Source of the DNA: Misgurnus anguillicaudatus
Taxonomy: Eukaryota > Chordata > Actinopteri > Cypriniformes > Cobitidae
Direction of reading: 5' to 3'
DNA: 64,000 nt
Assembly (NCBI RefSeq): GCF_027580225.2
Contig: NC_073356.2
Coordinates: forward strand, 682,001-746,000
This document shows positions 11,326 through 22,905 of the stretch, one piece after another (position 1 is the first letter of the stretch; each line of letters opens with the position of its first letter). The position numbers and the translations under genes were made by a program. The notes under the pieces were generated by a model. The model saw only the letters and a list, made by a program, of their open reading frames with translations, made no database searches and had not been told where the DNA came from.

Positions 11326-12134
11326 CAGTGTTTCTCAACCCTGATCCTCAAGGACCCTCTTCCAGAATGTCTCCTTAATTAACACACCTGATTTAAATTA
11401 TTAGCTTGATAGGGTGACATTCTGGAAGGAGGCTGATGAGTTGGTTCAGGTGTTTTAAATAAGGAGACATCTAAGGCCCTGTTTACACGTACATGGTTAT
11501 TTTTAAAAACTGAGAGATTTACCTTCGTTTGTGCCCCTCGTTTACACGCAAACGGAGAACTCGCCTCTGAAACCGATTGTTTCTAAAAACTCCGGCTAGA
11601 GTGGAGATCCTGAAAATCTTCGGTTGCACATAAACTGAGACAAACGGATGTTTAAGCAGGCAACGTCACAGAGTATGCGCCAGAGCTCGCACCTACGTCA
11701 AAAGTGCGACCTATGTTTACATGTGACTGCTACTCTGAACGCTTCCAAGATCACATTTATGTTCGTGCAAACTCGTTTCGTGTGTTTGTATTTGCAAATA
11801 GAGCTGCTCCATTATGTCGAGGAGCAGAGACGAGTGCTCGGAGGTCAGCAATTTTACGCGTGTTTGACTTCATGCGGCGCTGCAAGAACCGACAGACGGA
11901 TGATGTCAAAGTACTGCCGGTGATTGGCTTACGTGGGCTTGAGCGTCTCTTGACGGCAAATATGCACGTGTACGTGTAAATAAACACTTTTCTGAAAACT
12001 GACATGTGTGCACGATATTATTTTTGAAACCGGAGAGGTTGAAATGTCCGTTTATGAAAATAGCCATCCACGTGTAAACATGGCCTAAAACTTTCTGGAA
12101 GGGGGTCCTTGAGGACCAGGGTTGAGAAACACTG
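11326..12134. mobile_element. Non-autonomous hAT (Charlie-like) element
   Basis: Ends CAGTGTTTCTCAACCCTG and its complement, resembling the CAGNGNTTCTCAA ends of Charlie-group hATs. The directly flanking repeat is GATTA (11321-11325 and 12135-12139); shifting the border allows GGATTACA as an 8-bp TSD, so the exact border is open. It is 809 bp with no coding capacity and holds a MITE. Confidence 0.8.
11475..12085. mobile_element. MITE nested in the hAT element
   Basis: Inverted ends of the form GGCC.TGTTTACACGT (left) and ACGTGTAAACATGGCC (right) are flanked by TAA at 11472-11474 and 12086-12088. A 3-bp TAA duplication points to PIF/Harbinger. The length is 611 bp. The open frames near 11648-11979 inside it show no recognisable protein. 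Confidence 0.7.
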
Positions 12135-12139
12135 GATTA

Positions 12140-12687
12140 CATGACCATGCTCCTCCTTTATTTAATTTAGTTAAATAAACTTCATTAAATGTCTTCCGAG
12201 GTAAAGCAATGAGTTTTTGAAAATACATATTTATATTAAACTCTAGAAATTAAAGCCGTAATGTTTTATAAGGTATGATATGCTGCAATGTCTGCCTGAA
12301 ATGAATTTAACAAAACAAAATGAATTGTCTTTTGTTTGTAACATACGTGATGCGAAATGCAGAGACGATCTCAGTCCCATTATATTAAAGAAAAGACTGA
12401 CGCTTTTATGTGTTAAGAGCGCAATAGATCCTTAAATCTAACATATTCATACTGAAAGCTAATCCAAATGATCATTTCAATCACTGCAATGGAACAATTT
12501 GTTGCATGTTTCCACAAGATGTCGCCATACTCAAGTAAGAAAAATGCATGTTTGTGGTTTATTTAAATACTTTTGCCAATGTGCTCAAGAGGTGTCACCC
12601 TTTTCATATTTTGTAACTTCAAAACCTTGTTGTACAGATATGAACGTATAAGTGATGTACTTTCTAAAACCGCAAACGGAGCGGAGC
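12140..12687. other. Upstream flank of the tmem200b candidate promoter
   Basis: About 550 bp without a gene or transposon ends that I can see. It contains the first copy of a direct duplication (12281-12416). Otherwise it is AT-rich and anonymous. Confidence 0.4.
12281..12416 (+). repeat. Direct duplication, copy 1
   Basis: Shares TGCTGCAATGTCTGCCTGAA and, about 100 bases on, AAAGAAAAGACTGACGCTTT with the copy at 13350-13487. The offset is 1069 bases. Confidence 0.75.
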
Positions 12688-12695
12688 TATAAAAG
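12688..12695 (+). promoter_or_regulatory. TATA-like box
   Basis: TATAAAAG in a locally GC-richer context (GCGGAGC just before), about 20-30 bases ahead of a stretch that ends in a strong splice donor. I infer it serves the candidate first exon of tmem200b; there is no direct evidence of a transcription start. Confidence 0.35.
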
Positions 12696-12714
12696 CCTGT
12701 TGAGTTTAGGCTAT

Positions 12715-13063
12715 AATATAATATCCTCAGATTATGTGGAAAGCGAAGTCGGGCCACTATACTGTGCCTCAAATAAAAGAGACGACGAAGGAGGCGCTCT
12801 CCTGAACACTTTAACAAGAGAGGAAATCAAGAAATTTGGACAGTGGTGAACGAGCAGACGGTGACTCCTGGTTATGGAGAGAAATTCCTCATTTCTGCCA
12901 TTAGAAAGTCCGTTCTTTTAACCCATCACTGTCTTCTTTTGGAGAGGAAGAGCTGTCATGGGAGGCACGTTGCACTTCTCACGCGTCTGGATTGATGGTG
13001 AACCGCGAAACTTCACAGTGGATGAAGAACATCTCGACGTTGACGTGATACACTGTAACAAAG
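12715..13063 (+). other. Candidate non-coding first exon of tmem200b
   Basis: The stretch after the TATA-like box ends at AAAG|GCAAGT, the exact consensus of a GC-type splice donor. The next good acceptor on this strand, tttttcag at 15307-15314, sits 43 bases before the tmem200b start codon. A short upstream ORF (ATG 12958) would run from this exon into exon 2 and stop before the main ATG. Everything here is inferred from splice consensus only. Confidence 0.3.
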
Positions 13064-13349
13064 GCAAGTAAAACACATTCCTGTCATTGTCTTCCGAGGA
13101 GCGTGATAGCTACAGTTTTGTTTATGTAACCAGTATACAGCACAAAAATCATCACAGATTTTATCTATTGACTTGACCTTATTAAAGGTCGATCGGTATT
13201 TATTGTCACAGTCTAACATCAAGTTTGAACGAAAATTGATAGTCTGCGAACGAAAATGGAACTGCTTTAAAAGTCATATTTAATTTTGGGAATAAGTTTT
13301 GATTTCTTTGGTAATATTTGCATATGATGGACACTCGACAAATGTTTTA

Positions 13350-13487
13350 TGCTGCAATGTCTGCCTGAAATAATGAATTTAATAAAACGACATTAATCGT
13401 CGTTTGTTTGTAAGAGTGTATGCGTGATGCAACATGCAAACACGATCTTAGTCCTATTTAAAGAAAAGACTGACGCTTTTATGTGTT
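13350..13487 (+). repeat. Direct duplication, copy 2
   Basis: Second copy of the 12281-12416 segment, about 80-85% alike by eye, with small indels. The two copies flank the candidate promoter and first exon. Confidence 0.75.
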
Positions 13488-14326
13488 TGTTAATATTACT
13501 AAAGGCTAATATAATTTTCACGAGGCGTCCTGCAGTGTCATTCAGAATTGATGAATGAATGTAGGCAAAAGAGTTTTTGAAACATGTTAATGCGGTATGA
13601 GGCGTGGTAAATGCACCAGGGTCAGGTCATAGTGTTCATGCATCACCACACTACAAATATTAAAGATTAACACGAACAGTCTCATTCTACCGGAAGGGGC
13701 CTCCATAGTTTTAGGAGATCTCTCGGTGTTAGTGTATAAAATAATGGTTCGATCTTGAACACCGTGATCAGGCAGGCACAGTTCGGATTTTAAGATCGAT
13801 CTATAGCTGCTGTTTATAGACTGCTTTATATGATTAATTTTCACCCATTTGGAGACCAGAGTGAACAGCCATTAAAAGTAAAGCTGAACCTGGTAATGGA
13901 AAAAGAGGTCTGGATTTCATCAGTTCGATCTTTTGATGAATCAGTCCAAACATATGTGGCACTATACATTGCTTTTGTATGTGGATCTCGTTTGGAAGTT
14001 GACTGTATCATTGTTGTTAAATTTATGGGATATGTGGATTAGTTTAACAGCCAGAAAAGTCTTTAATAACAAAATGGCCACAACCTTAGTGTTTTCTTGC
14101 TTACAAATTCTACTCTAGTAGAACATCCAAAGCATTTCCCATGAGTTTAAACAAACCAAGCAAGTCAGCAGGATGGTAGGCTAAATGACATTTTCAGAGT
14201 TGTTGAAAAAAACCCTCAAACAGAGCATTTGTTCCAGAATGAATAAGCCACGTATAGTGAATTCAAACCTAGCAACGGTTGTTCGTTTTTTCCTCTTCAA
14301 GTGGTGTAGATTTTGTTAGATAATGT

Positions 14327-14650
14327 CCCTGCTGAAAAAAAAGCAATAAAACCATTACAGAAAAGTGTAATGGTTTTCATTAAAACACCCATAGGAATCA
14401 CACTGCAAAAAATGTAAGAAAGTCATTTTTTGCATTTTTTTGCAGTTCATTAGCTTTTACCATTAAAACCACTAAACTGTAGTGTGTTTTGGGCCATATT
14501 CCATTAGATCCAATGCATAGAACCAATACAGACCAAGAAAAACCAATACACACTGTAGTGTGTTTTGGACCATATTCCATTAGAACCAATAAAATTCCCA
14601 ATAAAACCATTAGAATTTTCTGTAATGGTTTTATTGTTTTTTCAACAGGG
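14327..14650. mobile_element. MITE with CCCTGCTGAAAAAA-type ends
   Basis: Left end CCCTGCTGAAAAAA followed by CAATAAAACCATTACAG; the right end is its complement, starting CCCTGTTGAAAAAA. Inside, an internal direct repeat (CACTGTAGTGTGTTTTGG-like at 14478 and 14550) adds symmetry. It is 324 bp and non-coding. The termini resemble those of the MITE at 57854. Confidence 0.75.
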
Positions 14651-15356
14651 TTTGTTGAGGTACAACACATCTTACTTTTAAGAATGGGTATATTTATAAT
14701 GTATGTGATGTATTTGTAGCATATGATTTATGTGTGATGACATCTAAACAGCTGTGAACATTTTTTATTGAAGTGTTTTATGTGTCTATACACATTTCAC
14801 ATCTCTTTCGCTTAAGTTATCTTGACATTTTTCATCTAATGATTTTCATGGATTTAATGTAGCATTACTTTGTACCAGATTTTTCTGGATATGATGTTGC
14901 TGCACAGCCTCTAATTGTGAAAGAGTTTAGTGAATTTTGTTTACACATGTGGTGTTGCTTTGGATGGCCGTCACACGTTTTTCCTTCAGATGTTCAAGAC
15001 CATGTGACTTTATATGATCTAAGCATTTATTAGCAAACAAAAACACTGCAACTGTTCTCATAAATTATTTAAAACAACACTGTAAATTAAATATTAATAA
15101 AATAGCAGACAGCATGCTTAAAAGAAAAAAAGAGCTCCAGGGATCATTAGTATTAATTTGTCGTTCAATATACATACAGTGTAAACAGATTAGTTTGGAG
15201 GTTCAGAAACAAGCATTACTGGTTAAAAAGACGTTTACATAAGCCTTTTGACAAAAATTAGTATGCATGAGTTTAGCCCTTACCATGCTGACCCTTTTAC
15301 TTTCGCTTTTTCAGACTCCCATTGGAGTGGGGTGTGCACTGGACCAGCCTAGGGCA

Positions 15357-16550
15357 ATGAGGAGTCATAAGTCCAGTGACCGGAAATCACCTTCCCGTCA
15401 GCGCCTGCCACGTTTTAGTCTTCACTCCAGGAGGAAGAAGGAAGGTGTGATACAGGGAAAGCTACGTATTCGCTCCATGCCTGGTGCCTTTCTGGTGCTT
15501 GGTGTGGTGGTGGTTATTATTGGCACTGCGCTTGCCGTGGCAGGCTACTGGCCTTACCGTGCCCATCGTGCAACACTGGACACTGTAGAGGAAGGGTCCT
15601 CCGGCACTTCAGGATGGGGAGTAGGGTCCAAAGGCCTTTTATCTGCAGCAAGTCTGGTTCACAGTGAAAGGATGAAATTACTGGGTCCTGTCATTATGGG
15701 AGTGGGACTCTTTATACTTATTTGTGCCAACACGGTCCTCTATGAGAATCGTGATAGGGAAACTCGAATGCTTCTGGCTCAGATGAGGAGTGTGATCTGC
15801 TCAGTTTCTGCAGCTGTTCCTTCGGCAGACCTCTTACAGGTGAACTCTCTTGCCAGGCACTACCAATGGGTCAGCAGTTTACCTGCAGCCCACCTGAACA
15901 TTCTCTGCTTGCAGGAATTATCCAGCTCAGAGCCACTACTCCAAGTGAAGAGCATAGATGAGGAGGAGAGCGTACAGCAGCGGGAAACCATGCACACCGA
16001 GGTCCTTCATCATCAGGACTCTTCGTCCACCTCCTCCATTCATTCATCCAAATCCTGCAACATTAGCAAAGTAATTTTTTGTGATGAGGAGCAAGGGACC
16101 ACCCCTGGGCTTAATTTGCGGCTAGAAAGTCACTTTGGACTCAGCAACTGTGTTACTGCGTCCTCCATGTCGACACTAGGTGGGGAGGACTGCGAAAGCT
16201 TTTCCATCCCGAACAGAAGATCTTACAGCATGAGCCACAGGACTAGACCACAAATAATTCCATGTAATGTGATGCATACAGAGGACAAGCCCATGATCTC
16301 TATGGGTCACCACAGTCTGCTTCCAAGACAATCCAGCTCTGAGGTGTGCGTGAGTATGGTTGGGTTTGACCTCGAACTTAAACCTATGGAAGAACAGAGG
16401 CACCGCAGCTGGCCTAGGCTAGACCTCAGAAATGTCAGGAGGTACCTAAAGCTTGAGAACAAGGACGACTCTGTTGACAGATTACTGGACCAGCTTGAGC
16501 AACAATGCTTACAGCTGGACAAAAGCTATGGCTCGGGTCCTTTCCAGTGA
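15357..16550 (+). CDS. tmem200b: TMEM200-family membrane protein, TMEM200B-like
   Basis: A 397-aa two-pass membrane protein of the TMEM200 (DUF2371) family; its molecular role is not established. A basic N-terminus (residues 1-38, KSSDRKSPSRQRLPR) leads into GKLRIRSMPGAF and the first membrane helix (about 43-64, ending AVAGYWP). A short loop and SERMKLLGP lead to the second helix (about 108-126, IMGVGLFILICAN), then the family signature VLYENRDRETR (127-137). The long cytoplasmic-type tail is Ser-rich and ends with the conserved block HRSWPRLDLRNVRRYLKLENK (349-369). The phrase LLGPVIMGVGLF and AVAGYWPYRA match TMEM200B better than A or C. An open frame extends upstream to 15267, but it crosses a polypyrimidine tract and AG (15313-15314), so the ATG at 15357 is chosen. 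The coding part is a single exon, as in other members. Confidence 0.88.
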   Translation: MRSHKSSDRKSPSRQRLPRFSLHSRRKKEGVIQGKLRIRSMPGAFLVLGVVVVIIGTALAVAGYWPYRAHRATLDTVEEGSSGTSGWGVGSKGLLSAASLVHSERMKLLGPVIMGVGLFILICANTVLYENRDRETRMLLAQMRSVICSVSAAVPSADLLQVNSLARHYQWVSSLPAAHLNILCLQELSSSEPLLQVKSIDEEESVQQRETMHTEVLHHQDSSSTSSIHSSKSCNISKVIFCDEEQGTTPGLNLRLESHFGLSNCVTASSMSTLGGEDCESFSIPNRRSYSMSHRTRPQIIPCNVMHTEDKPMISMGHHSLLPRQSSSEVCVSMVGFDLELKPMEEQRHRSWPRLDLRNVRRYLKLENKDDSVDRLLDQLEQQCLQLDKSYGSGPFQ

Positions 16551-17640
16551 GGCGAGGGTAAACGATTTCTTCAGGGTTAATGGACTGGCAAATCTCATGG
16601 TTATATGGACGAGCCTTACTAAAAGGTGATGCACACCTGGAATAACCAAACCAGAAATGGACACAAGTTTCTGGTGGATGTTTTAGCACAGCTTCGGCAA
16701 ACCCTTTAAGCTGACCGATCTCCAAGAACAAACCAGTTCTCTCACTTGACTAGTTTTTGCTTAACTGGTGTGTTTTGAGATCTGTGGAGTATGGAAATGT
16801 TCCCCAAAAGGTATTTAACTTGGTCCACGCTGCTCTTAATGGCATGGAAATTTGAATTCACCTCAAGGCATTAGCTGGGGCGGAGGTCTTTTTAAGACAT
16901 GGTAACATGCTAAACAGCTTAAACTGCATGAATCCTATATTCTGTGTAAATGGGGAACAGGTGAAATCAGTTTGTTATTGTTTCGAAAGCACTACTTGTT
17001 TTCACGACACAGTAAGCAGAATTTTTGAAGCATCACAAATATACGAGGTAAAATACATCATTGATACGTAAATTCAAAGCAAGACTTCGGAAGTTAAGTT
17101 AGCCAGAAGCATGATCCCAGTGTTGATAATTACTAGAGGTTTACTTTGAATTATAATGAGATTTGTGCAAATGGATAATTCCGGTATTTTGACCAAAATA
17201 AATTGATTCTTCCATTTAATTTATTAGGTTCTTCCTTTGCACAGAGCATCTCTCTTCACATATTCTGTTCCATCTCTGCCTTATGGCAATCAAACAGAAC
17301 AGGGTTGTCTTCGCTTCATTTATGAAGGTGTTCAGTTTTTGCATGCACTAATGCGGGTACATACTGTAATTGCTTACCCTTTAGCAGGCGGAGCTGAACC
17401 CAGCTCCTCCTTTTTGCAGTGAGAATGTGTAAATTCAATCTGTTTTCAAAACAGTCAACTGTCTCTATTTTGTCTGTGTAGCCTGTTTTTTGTACACAGT
17501 GTTGTATGCCGTGTGTTAATGTACTGAGCAATATCCACAATCTGACTGACAGATCAGTTATTGTGTCAGACCCTTTACACATTTGAATTGAATTTCCATG
17601 CCTGTGTTGCAAATAAAAGTAAAAACAAAACCTTGTTAAA
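16551..17640 (+). other. Probable tmem200b 3' UTR
   Basis: About 1.1 kb after the stop codon with no transposon signature, ending near the AATAAA at 17612. An earlier AATAAA at 17197 could give a shorter transcript. The open frames here are short and unconvincing. Confidence 0.5.
17612..17617 (+). terminator. Candidate polyadenylation signal of tmem200b
   Basis: AATAAA, followed within 25 bases by A-rich and then T-rich sequence. It is the last good signal before a transposon begins at 17684. Confidence 0.45.
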
Positions 17641-17683
17641 TGTATTTGCCATCAATGCACTGCTTTGAATGCAGTCCTGCATG

Positions 17684-18133
17684 CAGTATTGGGCTAGTTA
17701 CTAAAAAAATGTAATATAGAGTATTACTTATTAGTAGTTATTATTTTCAAAAGAATATTATTACTTAATACTCCCAGTAACGGTGATTAGTTACACTACT
17801 AGTTACATTACTATTCCATTACACCCCAAAAAATGGTATCCATGAAATCAAGTTACAGATAAATAAAGAGTAAAACTAGCTCAAACTATTTTTCTTCTGT
17901 AATTTAATAATGCAGTACAGGGCTTAAGCTGGTGGAACCAACTAAACATGTTCGCAGAACGATAAAGAGCTAGCTTCCTGCGTTGGTGACGTTGTGACAA
18001 AAAGTAACTAGTAACTAGCCATTTTTTGGATGTTAACTGTAATGTAAAAAAAATTTAATTAGTTACACTACTGGTAACCAGGAAAAGTATAATATTATTA
18101 CAGTAACTAGTTACTAATTGCTGCCCAACACTG
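17684..18133. mobile_element. Small hAT-like element with GTAAC-rich ends
   Basis: Ends CAGTATTGGG and CCCAACACTG, followed by repeated AGTTACT/GTAAC motifs on both sides. Same end type as the larger element at 22914-26023. It is 450 bp and non-coding. I see no convincing 8-bp TSD, so it is probably old. Confidence 0.7.
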
Positions 18134-20771
18134 CTCATAATATGTATATTTACCTCAAACATTTTTGTCTTTACTGTACCTTTTTCTGGAATTAATTTCA
18201 CTTAAACTGTTTAACATACAGGCTCTGCTTAAGAAATTAGAAAATCTCTCATCTTGATTAAGAAACCATGTCCTGGTATCTTCTATTAAAGAACCACTAA
18301 CAGGTAATTGTGATATTTTTGGCAGTTTTTTTAATCGCGGTATGCATCTTGGCATTTATTCATTTTAGCAGTTGTTTATTGTTAGTGTTAGTTCATAGAC
18401 TGTGCAACTAATGTTAACAGATAAAACATAATTTTACATATGATTTAGTAAAGGTGGTTAACAGTACACTTACTGTTGAGAGGAGCCCCTTTTGTTTCAG
18501 GTGGAGGGATACCAATAGAACAGACCTAATGCTGTTTGAGGGGATGCGCAGTCTCACGTTGGTGTCCTCTATATTTTAGGTTGCTATGAAGTTTGTTTAA
18601 AATTAGTAAATTAAATATTTATACTTAAAACAATTCAGAATCAGATTTCAAAATTTCAGCTGATTCTTCAAAGTCTAACCATAACATTTGCATAAAGAAA
18701 TGCAATTGGTCTTCTTTGCTATTGAATTTTTAAATTGCCTTTTTATTTCTACAGTGTATCAATATCGCCTATTAACGATTGCAGCTCAGCCTTGCAATAC
18801 TAAAGTCATTGGTTTAATTTCTGGAAAACACCCACTGTGTACTGTAGGTCTGGAGACACCAGTATATAAATGCTTATATTTTTTTACTCTTAATACAAAT
18901 TTAAAATTACAAGTTATATTATTAGATTATTGTATTAAAACCATGTCATCCCAACATGATTTAGGACTTTCTCTAAAAAGCATCTATTTTCAATAGAAGC
19001 AAGACAAGTTGACCTTTTGAACAAAGAAAATTAAATGAGCAATGTTATACGAATAGGCTAACATTTGATTCATGCCTTATAAAATAAATAAGAACAATTT
19101 ATATGAATTTATATCAAAATATTGTATCATTTTTATCAAAGTGGTCTCCAGGGGCGTCTGTAGACCCCTTTGTCAAGTTTAAGTTTACGTGATTTACCTT
19201 ATTTGGCAGTGTATGCATTTACATTGATCACAGCAAAAACTGATCTATATGCAATGTATAGTAACCCAATTCACGTTTGTACAAGCAAAACAATCACATT
19301 TGAACTGAAACATCATCTGTGTGACACAATCGCATTTTATTGCTGTTTGTGTTTCCTTTCTGCATAGCAAATCAGCACAACGAAGTCCATGAGATGGCAT
19401 GCGATTGAGTTATCTTATGAAAACATGATGAAACTAATGCACGTTTCTCAACAATATCAATAATCTGATTTTGACTCGATCACTACTTGGCTACTTTAGA
19501 TGGACATCAGAATGTTTTTATAATTTTTTGAGAGAAAGTAAATGTTTTATATGTTTGCAAATTGTATGCAATTTATGCCTTAATGTTAATAATGTTCACC
19601 AAATTGTATGCAATTTATGCCTTAATGTTAATAATGTTCACGTTAGAAGTATGTGAAGATACTTTAATATTTTTTTGAAGCTTGTGTTAGAAAAAGTAAT
19701 GGGTGGCCTGTACCCCAGTAGAGCTTTATGTGCCACACATTTTAAATCCACTATCTACCCAATAAATAAAAATCAAACATTAACAAAAACATGACAAATG
19801 ACATTTTTTGTGCATTTGGTTTATTGAGTTGTAAGTAATAAGCGAAGTTGGAGTAAGGTTAACAGAATTACAAATTCCCTGTTGAAATTATCCTCAGCAG
19901 TGTTTTTGTCAGAAGCCAACCCCACCCCCCACCCCCCCCCCATTAGATTTGAGACTTTATATGACTCCTCCTGGGCAGGTATGCAGTCTCTCATGATCTC
20001 TTTTAATTTAATTGGTCATTTATAAGATGGCTTCTGCAAATCTAACAGCTTGTAATGCTAGCAGGCAACGAGTAACAGGAGGCACAGCAGAGGATTAAGA
20101 CACAAAACTCTTTTGTATATGTTGTTTTAAACAACCTTAATGTTTCTCATCCAGTATAAATAAACATAGAACTATTATTTTTTTATTTTATATTTTTGAT
20201 TCAATTTGGCCTTTTTTGTAAATAACTTTTATGGTGTCCTTATTCCAAATAAAAAGATAAAATGCTGAAATGAGGTAAGGGTCCTTTTAATATATACGTT
20301 TTTAAAGTAGGTTTAAATTCACTAGTTTATTCACAAACATGCATGTAGTAGCTGTATGTAGTACTGTATGTAGTAGCTCATTTTGCAGCGTTGTTGAGAA
20401 TCTGGTAAATAATTGTGTTGTACAGATACATTATCTACATTATCTTCAGGCAAACGATTATTATACACCAGTAGTGCATTAAAAACGTTGGGCAAAAGTT
20501 TGTACAGTTTTAGGCTGCCTGTTGGTACCTTCTTTACAGAATCCATTAAAAACACCACTTCTCTCTGCTAAACACCACCAGATGTGACCCACACAAGTCT
20601 GAGAAAACATTTTCAAACCGATCTGTGAAAATAAACATTGTGGATCATAATATGACCTGTTTACCTTACACAGTGAACTGCAGGCCATGTTTTTTTTAAG
20701 TGGATAAGAGTTTTATAAGATATATCATGTGACTCTAAGCTTGGATTGAATGCATGCTGTTGGAGGTTGTT

Positions 20772-20773
<2 letters not shown>
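18134..20773. other. Intergenic, no gene seen
   Basis: AT-rich sequence with no supported gene or complete transposon. It contains a 42-bp tandem duplication (19558), a C-run near 19920 and, at 19150, CAGGGGCGTCTGTAGACCCC, which resembles a hAT end without a partner. Confidence 0.4.
19558..19641 (+). repeat. Two exact tandem copies of a 42-bp unit
   Basis: The unit begins CAAATTGTATGCAATTTATG and ends AATGTTCAC. Copies at 19558-19599 and 19600-19641 are identical by eye, which suggests a recent event. Confidence 0.9.

Positions 20774-20850
<77 letters not shown>
20774..20850. repeat. (TG)n microsatellite, about 38 units
   Basis: Uninterrupted TG run of about 77 bases. The open frames across it on both strands encode only Cys-Val or Thr-His repeats. 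Confidence 0.98.
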
Positions 20851-20852
<2 letters not shown>

Positions 20853-21098
20853 GTAAGGAGGTTGTCTAAATGGCCTGGGTGTAATTGTTTTTTACTGCTG
20901 CATGTCCCAGAGGCAGTCTCATTGGCTTGTGTGGAAGAAGTCAATGGGTTCCAGGTGCGAATCGACATAGCTTAAAAAGATAATGTCACAGAAAGAAAGG
21001 AGAAGAGAAATCCGGCAGTCCTTGACTGAAAACGCTGTTTTTCTGGTCTTTTTCTTCTTGGGTATGTAAAAATGTCTTAAATTAAAAGACAAATGAGC

Positions 21099-22619
21099 CA
21101 TTCAATTCTATTTATTTATGTAGCGCTTTTCACAATTGGTAATTGTTTCAAAGCAACTTTACATTAATAGAAGCAGGGAAAACACAGAAAAATCGACAGA
21201 CAACATAAGTAGCAAAATACAGTGGCTATGAATAAGCAAGCGTATAAGCCAATGTTGGCTGACTCCCCAGGGTTGAAAAAACCCCTAGGAGAAAGAACGT
21301 TGAAGAACGGCCAGTAGATCAGTGGTGTGTTAACCTTCACGGCAGCCGGAGCTGGGTCTGTTTGTCTCAATGTCCTCGGGATCCAGGACAAGACAGGGAG
21401 AGAGAAACAAATCCTGTTAGCGTAGGGGCCGTTCGCATGTAAAGCAAGTGTCACACAGTGTTGTGGTTTAATATCCGCTCGGTTCCAGACAGGCTAGCTA
21501 TTGCGGCATTAGTGTATTACCCAGATGAGTAATGTGAATGCTTTGTTCAGTACACGCTAACTATTGCGAGATAAGTACATTTACTAGACAAATTATGTGA
21601 ATGCTTTGTTAAAGAGAAAAGTCTTAAGTGTAGACTGATCGACTGTGTCTGATTCTCGGATATCAGTTGTCAAATCATTCCAGAGCTTAGGGGCTAAGTA
21701 GGGAAAGGATCTACGACCTTTAGACACTTTTGATATCCTAGGGATAATTAAGAGACCAGCATTTTGTGATCGCAGTGTACGTGATGGATTGTATTCTGAT
21801 AGCAATTCTTTAATATACGAGGGTGCTAGGCCATTTAAGGCTTTGTAGGTGATTAGTAATATTTTAAATTTTATGTAATATTAAACTGGTAGCCAGTGTA
21901 AAGATGCCAGAATTGGACTTATGTGGTCATACTTTTTAGATCGAGTAAGCACTCTGCGGTGGCGTTTTGAACCAGCTGTAACTTGTTTACCTGATTTACG
22001 TGACATCCCCCGGGTAACGAGTTACAATAGTCTATTCTAGAGGTTATAAAAGCGTGGATAAGCTTTTCTGCATCTGATGCAGACAGCATATGGCGTATTT
22101 TTTAGATATTTTTTAAGATGGAAGAATGCTGTGCGGCAGACGTTAGAGATATGACTATCGAAGGAAAAATTGCTGTCAAACATCACACCTAAGTTCTTAA
22201 CCGTGGAAGATGGCACCACAGTGCAGCCATCTATGGCCAACTTGTAATCTGACATATTATGTTTGGAGCGATTTGGTTCAATAATAAGTATCTCTGTCTT
22301 ATTGGAGTTTAGCATAAGAAAGTTATGTGCCATCCAGTCACTTATATCGCTAATACAATCTGTTAGTTTATAGAACTGGTGTGTTTCGTTAGAATGTGAG
22401 GAGATTTAAAGCTGGGTATCATCCGCATAGCAGTGAAAACTTATGTTATGTTTCCTGATAATGTCTCCTAGAGGTAACATATATAAGGAGAACAAGACAG
22501 GACCTAAAACTGATCTGCGTACGCCATATTTAACAGAGGAGTGATATGACTCTTTCTCATAAACAAAATGATGGCAATTTGTTAGATACGATCTAAACCA
22601 GGTTAACGCCTGACCACTG
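21099..22619 (-). mobile_element. L2-type LINE, 5'-truncated
   Basis: The 3' end faces left: AGCGCTACATAAATAAATAGAATTG near 21100-21127 on the - strand, the usual cyprinid L2 tail. On the - strand it encodes RT pieces: [34 protein letters not shown] (22406-22654), NSNKTEILIIEP (22037-22333), and further down the C-terminal helices ending TVDQSTLKTFLFNKAF (21593-21805). Frames are broken. L2 similarity ends after 22619 at CCACTG, where unrelated sequence begins. Non-functional. Confidence 0.85.
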
Positions 22620-22905
22620 TAAAAACTCAACACCTTCAGGACAATTTGTAACAAGGCTACTTTTCATTTTCATTTAAAGAAAAAAAGTTTAAAAATGTGT
22701 ACCTGTGTACTTAAAGATCATGTATTATGCTTTTGCAAAAATTCCTTTTCATGCAGTGTGTCATGTGGTTGTAAGTGAATGTAAACAGTCTGCAAAAGCG
22801 GAAAGTAAACCGTAACTTAAGATCGCTGAAAAGAGATGTCCAGAGTTTGAATCACTTTTCCGTAAAGTTGCTACAATGCAATGCATTCTACGTAGTCTCT
22901 ACTAC
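22620..22905. other. Intergenic, nothing recognised
   Basis: About 290 bases between the L2 copy and the next hAT-like element. No gene or repeat signature seen. Confidence 0.4.

Larger units (their letters stand above)
13064..15314 (+). other. Putative tmem200b intron (GC-AG)
   Basis: Non-coding interval between the candidate first exon and the coding exon. It contains the second copy of a direct duplication (13350-13487) and a small MITE (14327-14650). The rest is AT-rich with nothing recognised. Confidence 0.35.

Noticed and set aside
11648..11979. Two overlapping 91-aa frames
   Set aside because: They lie inside the MITE 11475-12085, and the - strand is equally open; no domain.
15267..15356. 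In-frame upstream start adding 30 residues (MSLALTMLTLLLSLFQ...) to tmem200b, looking like a signal peptide
   Set aside because: The hydrophobic stretch is the polypyrimidine tract and AG of a splice acceptor. TMEM200 proteins have a basic N-terminus without a signal peptide.
20754..20975. Frames with Cys-Val or Thr-His repeats on both strands
   Set aside because: Translation of a TG microsatellite.
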